Source: Streptomyces sp. NBC_01485
GTDB lineage: Bacteria; Actinomycetota; Actinomycetes; Streptomycetales; Streptomycetaceae
Assembly: GCF_036227125.1 (NCBI RefSeq)
Contig: NZ_CP109435.1
Span: forward strand, 7,874,001 to 7,938,000
Direction: 5' to 3'
Length of the DNA: 64,000 nucleotides
Position 1 is the first letter of the stretch. Every line of letters starts with the position of its first letter. This document shows positions 1 through 8,431 of the stretch, piece after piece. The translations under genes were made by a program, and so were the position numbers. The notes under the pieces were generated by a model. That model saw nothing but the letters and a program-made list of their open reading frames with translations, ran no database searches and was not told where the DNA came from.

Positions 1-1
1 G

Positions 2-640
2 GGCGGCCGTACCGGAGTAAGGGCCTTCACCTGCAAGGGACTTGAGCTCACCGGTCTGATGAAGCCCTTCGACCTGGAGGTCTTCTACGGCGAGCGGGTC
101 GCCGTGCTCGGCTCCAACGGCTCGGGCAAGTCGCACTTCCTGCGCCTGCTGGCCGGCGACACCGTGGCGCACACGGGGGAGTGGAAGCTCGGCGCGCGCG
201 TGGTGCCCGGGCACTTCGCCCAGACCCACGCCCACCCCGAGCTCCAGGAGCGCAAACTTCTCGACATCCTGTGGAAGGACCACGCCCAGGACCGGGGCGC
301 GGCCATGTCCCGACTGCGCCGCTACGAGCTGACCCAGCAGGCCGAGCAGGCCTTCGACCGGCTGTCCGGCGGCCAGCAGGCCCGTTTCCAGATCCTGCTG
401 CTCGAACTGGAGGGCGTCACGGCCCTGCTCCTCGACGAGCCCACCGACAACCTCGACCTGGAGTCCGCCGAGGCGCTCCAGGAGGGCCTGGAGGCCTTCG
501 ACGGCACGGTTCTCGCCGTCACCCACGACCGCTGGTTCGCCCGTTCCTTCGACCGCTACCTGGTCTTCGGCACCGACGGCCGGGTCCGGGAGACCCCGGA
601 GCCGGTGTGGGACGAGCGGCGCGTGGAGCGGGCCAGGTAG
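2..640 (+). CDS. ABC-F type ATP-binding protein (C-terminal part)
   Basis: The frame is open from the first bases of the window, so only about 212 C-terminal residues of a larger protein are present. They form one ABC ATPase domain with Walker A GSNGSGKS, signature LSGGQQAR, Walker B LLLDEPTDNLDL and the switch histidine in THDRW. No transmembrane segment is seen. The DNLD variant after Walker B and the absence of a permease partner fit the soluble two-domain ABC-F proteins, which act on ribosomes in translation or antibiotic protection. The resistance subclass cannot be judged without the N-terminal half. An in-frame ATG at 59 lies only about 50 bases before Walker A, inside the domain, and is not the true start. 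Confidence 0.9.
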   Translation, partial: GGRTGVRAFTCKGLELTGLMKPFDLEVFYGERVAVLGSNGSGKSHFLRLLAGDTVAHTGEWKLGARVVPGHFAQTHAHPELQERKLLDILWKDHAQDRGAAMSRLRRYELTQQAEQAFDRLSGGQQARFQILLLELEGVTALLLDEPTDNLDLESAEALQEGLEAFDGTVLAVTHDRWFARSFDRYLVFGTDGRVRETPEPVWDERRVERAR

Positions 641-718
641 GGCACCCGGGGGCCCGGCGGCCCGAATGTTCGTACAGTGGAGGATAGGCAGTAGGCGGAA
701 CGACGAGCGGGGCACACC

Positions 719-1003
719 ATGACCGGAGTCGACCCGGACCGGCTGGACGACCAGCAGCTGATGAAAGAGCTGGAGACGATCCACCGCACGCGCCACGACA
801 CCCTGCTGTACGGCTCGAACGACGCCCTGCGCGCCCACAACGACCGCATGGCCCGGCTGGAGGGCGAGTACCTGCGCCGCAACCCGCGCCGCTTCGTCTC
901 GCCCGGCCGCACCCGGAACGGCGCCAGGGGCCGGGATACCAAGGCGGGCCCTCCGGTCGGCAAGTGGGGGCCGGGAACGACGGGCGACCCCGGCGCAACC
1001 TGA
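719..1003 (+). CDS. DUF6158 family small protein
   Basis: A 94-residue, strongly charged soluble protein. The first 60 residues (LDDQQLMKELETIHRTRHDT and the following ALRAHNDRMARLEGEYLRRNP) look helical and match a small conserved streptomycete family of unknown function. I recall this as DUF6158, where proteins are typically near 70-80 residues. The last 30 residues are Gly/Arg-rich and look unstructured. No signal peptide or metal motif is seen. The ribosome-binding site is weak (AGCGGGG before the ATG). The gene stands alone between the ABC-F gene and a large inverted repeat at 1045-1093 that may end its transcript. Function unknown. Confidence 0.75.
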   Translation: MTGVDPDRLDDQQLMKELETIHRTRHDTLLYGSNDALRAHNDRMARLEGEYLRRNPRRFVSPGRTRNGARGRDTKAGPPVGKWGPGTTGDPGAT

Positions 1004-1044
1004 GCCGATCGAGGCCGCCGTCCGCCTCCGACCTCTCCGTTCGA

Positions 1045-1093
1045 CGTCCCCGCTGTTCGGACGTCCGCCTTCGACGTCCGAACAGCGGGGACG
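1045..1093. repeat. Perfect 21-bp inverted repeat, terminator or operator
   Basis: Arms at 1045-1065 and 1073-1093 are perfectly complementary over 21 bp with a 7-base loop. The position, 40 bases after the DUF6158 stop and about 80 bases before the FAD oxidase start, fits a terminator. There is no T-run, which is usual for streptomycete terminators. An operator or attenuator for the downstream oxidase is the alternative. Confidence 0.7.
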
Positions 1094-1133
1094 ATCCTCG
1101 AGAAGCCCCGAGTGGGGACCGCTGCTCCGCTAG

Positions 1134-1154
1134 CGTTCTGCATATCGTCGAACG
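1134..1154. promoter_or_regulatory. Short dyad upstream of FAD oxidase, possible operator
   Basis: CGTTC (1134-1138) and GAACG (1150-1154) form a dyad around an AT-richer centre (TGCATATCGTC), immediately upstream of the ribosome-binding site of the GlcD-like gene. The spacing and GTTC/GAAC half-sites resemble operators of IclR-type regulators, but half-sites this short can arise by chance. Confidence 0.3.
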
Positions 1155-1171
1155 TTGAACTAGGAGGACCG

Positions 1172-2554
1172 GTGACCTCGGTGAGAAGCGACGTGCTGGG
1201 CGACATCGCCGCGCACGTCCCCGACGAGCGGATCGTGCGCGATCCCGACGTCGTCTCGGGGCTGAGCCACGACGAGGCCGAGTGGGCCCCGGTCGGCGTG
1301 CCGCTCGCCGTCGTCCGGGCGGAGTCGAGCGCGGAGGTGCAGGCGGTCGTCCGCGCCTGCCACCGGCACGCGGTGCCCGTCGTCGCGCGGGGCGCCGGCA
1401 CCGGGCTCTCCGGCGGGGCCAACGCGGTCGACGGGTGTGTGATCGTCGCGTTCGACCGGATGGACCGGATCGTGGAGATCGACCCGCTGGAGCGGCTCGC
1501 GGTCGTCCAGCCGGGCGTGGTCAACGACGACCTGCGCGCCGCGGTCGCCGAACACGGCCTCTGGTATCCGCCGGACCCGGCGAGTTCGCCGTGGTCGACG
1601 ATCGGCGGCAACGTCGCCACCAACGCGGGCGGCGTGTGCTGTGTGAAGTACGGCGTCACCCGCGACTACGTGCTCGCCGTCGAGATGGTGACCGGAACCG
1701 GCGAGCTCGTGCGACTCGGCAGGCGGACGGCGAAGGGCGTCGCGGGCTACGACCTGGTCGGCCTGGTCGTGGGGTCGGAGGGGACGCTGGGCGTCGTCAC
1801 TGAGGTCACCGTCCGGCTGCGTCCGCTCCCGCCGCCCGCGATCACGGTGGCCGGGTACTTCTCGTCGATCGTCGACGCGGGCCGGGCGGTGCGCATCGTC
1901 GCTGCCGCGGGGCTCACGCCGGCCGCGCTCGAACTCGTCGACCGGCACTGCCTGCGCGCCGTGGACGCCTGGAAGAACATGGGCCTGTCCGTCGACGCCG
2001 ACGTGATCCTGCTGGCCCGGCTCGACGAGCCCGGCGCCGCCGGGCAGCTCGCGGCGCAGCGCACCCTCGCCTGCTTCGAGGAGGGCGGCGCCACCTGGGC
2101 CGCGTGCTCCACCGACGAGACCGAGGCGGAGGCGCTGTTCGCGGCACGGCGGCTGGCCTACCCGGCGCTCGAACGCCTCGGCCCGGTGCTGACCGAGGAC
2201 GTGTGCGTGCCGAAGGCGCAGGTCCCCAGGATGCTGGACCGCATCGAGCGGACCGCCCAGCGGCACCGCATCACCATCGCCAACATCGCCCACGCCGGCG
2301 ACGGCAACCTCCACCCGCTGATCATCACCGAGCCGGGCGACGAGGCGGCGCGCGTCCGCGCCCAGGCGGCGTTCGCCGACATCATCGCCGACGCCCTCGC
2401 ACTCGGCGGCACGGTCACCGGCGAGCACGGCGTCGGACTGCTCAAGCGGCCCGGTCTCGTCGCCGAGCTCTCCCCCGCCGTACTCGCCCTGCACCAAGCG
2501 GTCAAGGACGCGCTCGACCCCGCCGGGATCCTGAACCCCGGCAAGATCCTCTGA
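1172..2554 (+). CDS. FAD-binding oxidase, GlcD/D-lactate dehydrogenase type
   Basis: Predicted flavoprotein of 460 residues that oxidises a 2-hydroxy acid such as glycolate or D-lactate. The VAO/PCMH-type FAD-binding domain fills the first half, with the FAD-contact motifs RGAGTGLSGGA, DPASSPWSTIGGNVATNAGG and GSEGTLGVVTE. The C-terminal FAD-oxidase domain carries the family signature HAGDGNLHP and ends ILNPGKIL, as usual for GlcD. I chose the GTG at 1172 because AGGAGG (1162-1167) sits four bases before it. An in-frame ATG at 1112 lies upstream of this signal. No glcE/glcF partner is adjacent, so it may work as a stand-alone oxidase. Substrate not determined. Confidence 0.9.
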   Translation: MTSVRSDVLGDIAAHVPDERIVRDPDVVSGLSHDEAEWAPVGVPLAVVRAESSAEVQAVVRACHRHAVPVVARGAGTGLSGGANAVDGCVIVAFDRMDRIVEIDPLERLAVVQPGVVNDDLRAAVAEHGLWYPPDPASSPWSTIGGNVATNAGGVCCVKYGVTRDYVLAVEMVTGTGELVRLGRRTAKGVAGYDLVGLVVGSEGTLGVVTEVTVRLRPLPPPAITVAGYFSSIVDAGRAVRIVAAAGLTPAALELVDRHCLRAVDAWKNMGLSVDADVILLARLDEPGAAGQLAAQRTLACFEEGGATWAACSTDETEAEALFAARRLAYPALERLGPVLTEDVCVPKAQVPRMLDRIERTAQRHRITIANIAHAGDGNLHPLIITEPGDEAARVRAQAAFADIIADALALGGTVTGEHGVGLLKRPGLVAELSPAVLALHQAVKDALDPAGILNPGKIL

Positions 2555-2660
2555 CCGCACCCGCACCCGCACCCGCCCGCACCACGCACACGCGTACCTG
2601 TTCGCACACTCACCCACGCACTGTGTCGCCGATCACATCACGTACCCGTTCCCGGTGATT

Positions 2661-2678
2661 TACTAGGACGTCCTAGTA
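2661..2678. promoter_or_regulatory. 18-bp perfect palindrome upstream of icmF, probable operator
   Basis: TACTAGGACGTCCTAGTA is a perfect palindrome whose centre lies 64 bases before the chosen icmF start (ATG at 2733). It is AT-richer than its surroundings and overlaps the expected promoter. This is a convincing binding site for a dimeric repressor, perhaps of the TetR or MarR type, sensing an acyl-CoA. The regulator is not encoded nearby. Confidence 0.65.
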
Positions 2679-2732
2679 TTTCTCTGGTCAGTGTCCCTGA
2701 CTCGTATCGTCCGCCTGCCCGGGAAGGCCCCC

Positions 2733-5700
2733 ATGAGCGACCTGCACCGCCCCGTGCACCCCGTCCGCCTCGTCACGGCTTCGGCCCTGTTCGACGGGCA
2801 CGACGCCTCGATCAACATCATGCGGCGGATCTTCCAGTCCCAGGGTGCCGAGGTGATCCACCTGGGACACAACCGGTCGGTGCGCGAGGTCGTGGACGCG
2901 GCGCTGGAGGAGGACGCCCACGGCGTGGCGGTCTCGTCCTACCAGGGCGGGCACGTGGAGTACTTCGAGTACCTCGTCGAGTCGCTGCGCGCGCAGGGCG
3001 CGGAGCATGTGCGGGTGGTGGGCGGCGGGGGCGGTGTCATCGTGCCCGAGGAGATCGTCCGGCTGCGCGCCAGCGGGGTCACCATCTTCACCCCGGAGGA
3101 CGGTCAGCGGATGGGCCTGGCCGGGATGGTCAACTCCGTGGTGAAGGACTGCGACTTCGACCTCTGGGACGGCAAGCCGGCCGACCCCGCCGCCGTGCTC
3201 GCGGGCGACCGGTTCGCGATCGCCCGGGCCGTCACCGGCGCCGAACTCGGCAAGCTGCCCGGGGAGTTCCTGGAGCAGGTGCGTGCCGCGGCGGCGGCCC
3301 GCGCGGTGCCGGTGCTCGGCATCACCGGCACCGGCGGCTCGGGGAAGTCCTCGCTCACCGACGAGTTGGTGCGCCGGTTCCGGCTCGACCAGCAGGACAA
3401 GCTGCGGATCGCGGTCGTCGCCGTCGACCCGACCCGCCGCCGGGGCGGCGGCGCGCTGCTCGGCGACCGGATCCGGATGAACTCCCTCGACGGGAACCGG
3501 GTGTTCTTCCGGAGCCTGGCCACCCGCGGCAGCCGCGAACTGCCCGAGCACCTGTCCGACGTGATCGACGTCGTGAAGGCCGCCGGCTTCGACCTGGTGA
3601 TCGTGGAGACGCCGGGCATCGGCCAGGGCGATGCGGCGATCGTCCCGTTCGTCGACACCTCGCTGTACGTGATGACGCCGGAGTTCGGCGCCGCCTCGCA
3701 ACTGGAGAAGATCGACATGCTCGACTTCGCCGACGTCGTGGCGATCAACAAGTTCGAACGACGCGGCGCCAAGGACGCGTTGCGGGACGTGGGCCGTCAA
3801 CTGGTGCGCAACCGCGAGGCGTTCGGGATGCGGCCCGAGGACATGCCGGTCTACGGCACCTCGGCGGCCACGTTCAACGACGACGGGGTCACCGCGCTCT
3901 ACCAGCACCTCAGGGCCGGCCTGGACGAGAAGGGGCTGCCGCTGTCCGAGGGCGCGCTGACGCCGGTCGACGTACGTCACTCCTCCGGCATCCGGCAGGT
4001 GGTCCCGGCGCACCGGGTGCGCTATCTCGCCGAGATCACCGACGCCGTGCGCGCCTTCCACGCCGAGACCGGCCGGCTGGCCGAGGCGGCCCGGCGGGTG
4101 CAGCGCCTGGAGACGGTCGGCGGCGAGCTCCTCGAAGCCGGCTCCGACGCCGCGAACGTGCAGTCGCTGCTGACGGACGCCCGCAGGCAGCTCCCGCAGC
4201 ACGTCACGGAGCAGATCGCGAACTGGCCCGCCGTCATCGCCTCCTACTCCGGGGACGAGCAGGTCGTGAAGGTCCGGGACCGGGAGATCCGCACCCGGCT
4301 GACCCGCGAGTCCCTCTCGGGCAACAAGGTTCCGCGCGTCGCCCTGCCCCGCTTCACCGACCACGGCGAGCTGGTGCGGTTCTGGCGCCGGGAGAACCTG
4401 CCCGGCTACTTCCCCTTCACCGCCGGGGTGTTCCCCTTCAAGCGGGACGGCGAGGACCCGGCCCGGATGTTCGCCGGCGAGGGCGACCCGTTCCGCACCA
4501 ACCGCCGCTTCAAACTGGTCTCCGAGGGCCAGCCGGCCACCCGCCTGTCCACCGCCTTCGACTCGGTCACCCTCTACGGCCGTGACCCGGACGAACGCCC
4601 CGACATCTACGGCAAGGTCGGCACCTCCGGAGTCTCGGTGGCGACCCTGGAGGACATGAAGGCGCTCTACGACGGCTTCGACCTGATCGCCCCCACCACC
4701 TCCGTCTCCATGACGATCAACGGCCCCGCGCCGACCGTCCTGGCGTTCTTCCTCAACACCGCCATCGACCAGCAGGTGGACCGGTTCCGCGCCGCCGAGG
4801 GCCGTGACCCGTCGCCCGAGGAGACGGCCGACCTGCGTGCCCTCGCGCTGGCGAGCGTGCGCGGCACGGTGCAGGCCGACATTCTCAAGGAGGACCAGGG
4901 CCAGAACACCTGCCTGTTCTCCACCGAGTTCAGCCTGCGGATGATGGCCGACATCCAGGAGTGGTTCATCGCCCAGAAGGTCCGCAACTTCTACTCCGTG
5001 TCCATCTCCGGCTACCACATCGCCGAGGCCGGCGCGAACCCCGTCAGCCAGCTCGCCTTCACCCTCGCCAACGGCTTCACCTACGTCGAGGCCTACCTCG
5101 CCCGGGGCATGCACATCGACGACTTCGCCCCCAACCTGTCGTTCTTCTTCTCCAACGGCATGGACCCCGAGTACTCGGTGCTGGGCCGGGTCGCGCGGCG
5201 CGTCTGGGCGGTGGCGATGAAGGAGAAGTACGGCGCGAACGAGCGCAGCCAGAAGCTGAAGTACCACGTCCAGACCTCCGGACGCTCCCTGCACGCCCAG
5301 GAGATGGACTTCAACGACATCCGCACCACGCTCCAGGCGCTCATCGCGATCTACGACAACTGCAACAGCCTGCACACCAACGCCTACGACGAGGCGGTCA
5401 CCACCCCCACCGAGGACTCCGTCCGCCGGGCCCTGGCCATCCAGCTGATCATCAACCGGGAGTGGGGCCTGGCGATGAACGAGAACCCCCTCCAGGGCTC
5501 GTACGTCATCGACGAACTCACCGACCTGGTCGAGGAGGCCGTCCTCCAGGAGTTCGAACGCATCAGTGAGCGCGGCGGCGTGCTGGGCGCCATGGAGACC
5601 GGCTACCAACGCGGCCGTATCCAGGACGAGTCGATGCTCTACGAGCAGCGCAAGCACGACGGCACCCTGCCCCTCATCGGCGTCAACACCTTCCGCAACC

Positions 5701-5963
5701 CGCACGCCGACACCGCCGAACCCGTCGTCATCGAGCTGGCGCGCGCCACCGAGGCGGAGAAGCAGTCCCAACTGGAGCGCGTACGGGACTACCAGGCCGG
5801 CCACCGCGACCAGACCCACGCGGCCCTGGCCGCCCTCAAGGACGCGGCGACGGGCGACCGCAACGTCTTCGCCGTCCTCATGGACGCCGCCCGGGTCTGC
5901 TCCCTCCAGCAGATCACCGACGCCTTCTTCGAGGTCGGCGGCCAGTACCGGCGCAACGTCTGA
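2733..5963 (+). CDS. icmF: Fused isobutyryl-CoA mutase (IcmF-type)
   Basis: A 1,076-residue adenosylcobalamin enzyme interconverting isobutyryl-CoA and n-butyryl-CoA (or a related pair). The domain order is diagnostic of IcmF. The B12-binding domain comes first (DGHDASI at residues 21-27, with His23 as lower axial ligand). A MeaB-like GTPase follows (Walker A GTGGSGKS at 199-206), then the acyl-CoA mutase barrel from about residue 500. Stand-alone methylmalonyl-CoA mutase has B12 at the C-terminus and no fused GTPase. ATG 2733 is preferred because GGGAAGG lies just upstream; the in-frame GTG at 2691 has no Shine-Dalgarno. Likely role: branched-chain or butyrate carbon flux, including polyketide precursors. 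Monocistronic, behind the palindrome at 2661. Confidence 0.93.
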   Translation: MSDLHRPVHPVRLVTASALFDGHDASINIMRRIFQSQGAEVIHLGHNRSVREVVDAALEEDAHGVAVSSYQGGHVEYFEYLVESLRAQGAEHVRVVGGGGGVIVPEEIVRLRASGVTIFTPEDGQRMGLAGMVNSVVKDCDFDLWDGKPADPAAVLAGDRFAIARAVTGAELGKLPGEFLEQVRAAAAARAVPVLGITGTGGSGKSSLTDELVRRFRLDQQDKLRIAVVAVDPTRRRGGGALLGDRIRMNSLDGNRVFFRSLATRGSRELPEHLSDVIDVVKAAGFDLVIVETPGIGQGDAAIVPFVDTSLYVMTPEFGAASQLEKIDMLDFADVVAINKFERRGAKDALRDVGRQLVRNREAFGMRPEDMPVYGTSAATFNDDGVTALYQHLRAGLDEKGLPLSEGALTPVDVRHSSGIRQVVPAHRVRYLAEITDAVRAFHAETGRLAEAARRVQRLETVGGELLEAGSDAANVQSLLTDARRQLPQHVTEQIANWPAVIASYSGDEQVVKVRDREIRTRLTRESLSGNKVPRVALPRFTDHGELVRFWRRENLPGYFPFTAGVFPFKRDGEDPARMFAGEGDPFRTNRRFKLVSEGQPATRLSTAFDSVTLYGRDPDERPDIYGKVGTSGVSVATLEDMKALYDGFDLIAPTTSVSMTINGPAPTVLAFFLNTAIDQQVDRFRAAEGRDPSPEETADLRALALASVRGTVQADILKEDQGQNTCLFSTEFSLRMMADIQEWFIAQKVRNFYSVSISGYHIAEAGANPVSQLAFTLANGFTYVEAYLARGMHIDDFAPNLSFFFSNGMDPEYSVLGRVARRVWAVAMKEKYGANERSQKLKYHVQTSGRSLHAQEMDFNDIRTTLQALIAIYDNCNSLHTNAYDEAVTTPTEDSVRRALAIQLIINREWGLAMNENPLQGSYVIDELTDLVEEAVLQEFERISERGGVLGAMETGYQRGRIQDESMLYEQRKHDGTLPLIGVNTFRNPHADTAEPVVIELARATEAEKQSQLERVRDYQAGHRDQTHAALAALKDAATGDRNVFAVLMDAARVCSLQQITDAFFEVGGQYRRNV

Positions 5964-6143
5964 CCCGACCGGCGGGGAATGACCGCAAGGAGGCGGAGGA
6001 GGCGACCGCGGGTCACCCGGATGGGGGCCGCCGTCCCGCCAATGGCGTCCGGCCGCGCGCGCCCCGGGTTCCGTCGGGCTGTGATGGCGGTGGGGCAGGA
6101 AGCCGGCCCCGCCTCCGCAGTCGTCGGCCGAAGGAGCCGCTCC

Positions 6144-6923
6144 ATGGGTCGCACCGCCCATTTCCTGTCCGCTCTCGCCGTGGCCGGTGCCGTCCTGGCC
6201 GCCGTCGCTCCGGCCGCGTACGCGGACCCGGCGGCGGAGGTCAGCCCGGGCAGTGTCGCCCCGGGCGGCAGCGTCACCGTGTCCGTCACCTGCGGTCCCC
6301 TCGCCGCCGCCGTACCCGAGAGCCTCGACGCCACCTCGCAGGCCTTCGCCGACGGCACCGTCAAACTGAGCAAGGTCCCCGGCGACGACGACGCCCAGGC
6401 CGGGCCCGCCTATGAGGGCACCGCCGAGATCGCCCCCGCCGCCGATCTCGAGGTGAGCCCGCTCGCGGCCGGACCGGACGCCGCCTGGACCGTCGACGGC
6501 ACCTGCCCGGCCGCGCCCGGCGCACCGGGCAAGCCGTGGAGCGCGACCCTGGACGTCGCGCGCGGCGAGACCCAGCCGTGCACCCCGGCGCCCGGCGGCC
6601 TGCCCGGCGTGCCCGTCGCGTCCTGCGCCACCGCCCGGCCGTGTCCGCAGCCCCAGGGCGCCGCCCCGACCCGCACCGACGCCTGCCGCACCGCCCCGCC
6701 GTGCGCCCGGCCCGTGCCCGTGCCCGAGCCGCAGCCCCGCGTCGCCGCGTCCCACGAGGCCGGCTGCGCCCCCGCCACCGTCGAGCACGGCGTCCAGGCC
6801 GGTGAAGGCGGCACCTTCACCGACTCCGTCCCCGCGCTCGTCGCCGGTGGCCTGCTGATCGCCGGCGCGCTCGGCGCCGCCGTCCACCGGCTGCGCCGCC
6901 GTGACCCGTCGGGGGACGCCTGA
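6144..6923 (+). CDS. Secreted, C-terminally membrane-anchored protein
   Basis: A 259-residue protein with a Sec signal peptide (about residues 1-27, hydrophobic core then AYADP cleavage site), an extracellular Ala/Pro-rich region and one C-terminal transmembrane helix (about residues 228-247) followed by RLRRRD as a stop-transfer signal. The middle is Cys- and Pro-rich (several TxPC and CARP/CAT stretches) and has no fold that I recognise. No LPXTG or LAXTG sortase motif is visible, so anchoring is by the helix. The start at ATG 6144 follows AAGGAG at 6131. The 180 bases before it hold no gene. Function unknown; it is probably a cell-surface protein. Confidence 0.75.
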   Translation: MGRTAHFLSALAVAGAVLAAVAPAAYADPAAEVSPGSVAPGGSVTVSVTCGPLAAAVPESLDATSQAFADGTVKLSKVPGDDDAQAGPAYEGTAEIAPAADLEVSPLAAGPDAAWTVDGTCPAAPGAPGKPWSATLDVARGETQPCTPAPGGLPGVPVASCATARPCPQPQGAAPTRTDACRTAPPCARPVPVPEPQPRVAASHEAGCAPATVEHGVQAGEGGTFTDSVPALVAGGLLIAGALGAAVHRLRRRDPSGDA

Positions 6924-7183
6924 CCCGGCCGCAGAGCCGGCCATGAGCGCGGGGTCCAGTGGGTACACGAACCACAGGGGCACGACCGGCCTCGTACGCG
7001 TACCCGGCCCCGCACGAGCGCCGAGCCCCTGACGAGACGTCCCGCACCCCACGCACCACCCGGCCCACGACGACGTCCGACGGCCGGCGGCAACGGCACA
7101 AGGCACCAGGCACGAGACCAGGCACGAGATCAGGGACGCGACCAGGGACGGCACCCGGGACGGACTGCGCGGAGGAGGACCCC
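6924..7183 (+). other. Gene-free stretch with degenerate 10-12-bp repeats
   Basis: There is no convincing gene here on either strand. From about 7095 to 7165 the sequence is a degenerate tandem array built on a CCAGGCACGAGA / CCAGGGACG unit. It leads directly into the Shine-Dalgarno GGAGGAGGA (7171-7179) of the next gene. Confidence 0.5.
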
Positions 7184-8431
7184 ATGCGGCGGACGGAACC
7201 GGAGGACCACGGGCCCGTCCGCTACGGTCCACCGCTTCCCCCGGACGGGCTGCCGGTGCTGCCCGAACTCGCCGCAGTGCTCGCCGAGGCCGCCGGCCGC
7301 GCCGACGGCGAGCCGGTCGGCGGCGGCCCCGCCCTCCTCGACGCCGCCGACGGCTACTGGGCCCGGCGCGGCATCCCCGCAGGCCCGGGGCGGCTCGTGG
7401 CCGGGCCCGGCGCCCCCGCCCTGCTGCTCGCGCTGACCGCCGCCCTCGGCGGCGACGTCCTGGTGCCCCGGCCCTGCGCGGCCTGGTGGGCGCCGTACGC
7501 GCGCCTGTTGGGAAGACCCTTCTTCCACGTCGCGACGCCCGCCGAGTGCGGGGGAGTGCCGGACCCGTACGCCCTGCTGGAGACCGTGCGCCGGGTGCGC
7601 GACGAGGGCGGCGACCCGCGGCTGCTCGTGCTGTCCGTCGCCGACGACCCCACCGCGACCGTCGCCCCGCCCGAGTTGGTGCACGAGGCGGTGGAGGCCG
7701 CCGCGGGAGAGGGCCTGCACCTGGTCAGCGACGAGACCTGGCGCGACACGGTGCACCCCCCGCAGGACACCGTGCCGGTCAGCCCGGCCGAGATGCTGCC
7801 CGAGCACGTCACCGTCGTCAGCGACCTGGCCGGCGCCCTGCTGCCCACCGGCTGGCCGGCGGCCGTCGCCCGCTTCCCGGCCTCGGCCGTCGGCGACGAC
7901 CTGCACGCGCGCGTGCTCGACGTCCTCACCGCCCTCGGCGCGCGCGTGGCCGCACCGGTCGCCGCCGCGGCCGCGTACGCGCTGGCCGAGCCGGAGCCGG
8001 TCACCGCGCGCGTGGCCGCCGCCGTACGCCTGCACGCGCGCGTGGCGGACGCCGTGCACGCCGCCGTCGTCGCCGCGGGCGCCCTCGCCCTCCCGCCCCG
8101 GGCGGGCCGTCACCTGTACGTCGACCTCGGCCCGCTGCGCGGCGCGCTGTCCGCGCACGGCGTGGGCGACGCACAGGAACTGGAGGACTTCCTCTCCGCC
8201 CGGCTCGGCATGCCCGCGCCGGGCGGCCACCGCTTCGGCGACGAACTCGGGGCGCTGCGCGTCCGGCTGTCCACGGGCATGCTGCTCGACGGTACGGAGG
8301 CGCAGCGCAGGGAATGCCTCACGTCACCCGCGCCGTTGGAACTGCCACACGTGCAACGCGCGTTGGTGCTTTTGAGGTCGGTTTTCGACGATCTCCGTGA
8401 CGACGCTCAGCGACGGGAGCCTCCTCGATGA
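7184..8431 (+). CDS. Aminotransferase-like protein lacking the PLP lysine
   Basis: A 415-residue protein with the layout of a fold-type I class I/II aminotransferase. DET at 183-185 occupies the place of the usual Asp-Glu-x-Tyr motif, and DDPTATV near 154-160 that of the Asn-Pro-x-Gly motif. The stretch VVSDLAGALLPTGWPAAV (211-228) aligns with the SxSKxxxxxGxRxG motif. There the Schiff-base lysine is replaced by Ala216 and the arginine by Pro or Ala. It therefore probably cannot carry out normal PLP chemistry and may be a pseudoenzyme or a redirected enzyme. The start ATG 7184 has a strong GGAGGAGGA. Its stop overlaps the next start (ATGA), so it is translationally coupled to the metallo-beta-lactamase-fold gene. 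Confidence 0.7.
   Translation: MRRTEPEDHGPVRYGPPLPPDGLPVLPELAAVLAEAAGRADGEPVGGGPALLDAADGYWARRGIPAGPGRLVAGPGAPALLLALTAALGGDVLVPRPCAAWWAPYARLLGRPFFHVATPAECGGVPDPYALLETVRRVRDEGGDPRLLVLSVADDPTATVAPPELVHEAVEAAAGEGLHLVSDETWRDTVHPPQDTVPVSPAEMLPEHVTVVSDLAGALLPTGWPAAVARFPASAVGDDLHARVLDVLTALGARVAAPVAAAAAYALAEPEPVTARVAAAVRLHARVADAVHAAVVAAGALALPPRAGRHLYVDLGPLRGALSAHGVGDAQELEDFLSARLGMPAPGGHRFGDELGALRVRLSTGMLLDGTEAQRRECLTSPAPLELPHVQRALVLLRSVFDDLRDDAQRREPPR

Noticed and set aside
2688..7232. A 1,514-codon open frame antisense to icmF and the secreted-protein gene
   Set aside because: Its translation is Val/Gly/Arg/Asp-rich with no domain, a typical antisense shadow in very GC-rich DNA. The plus-strand genes have clear families.
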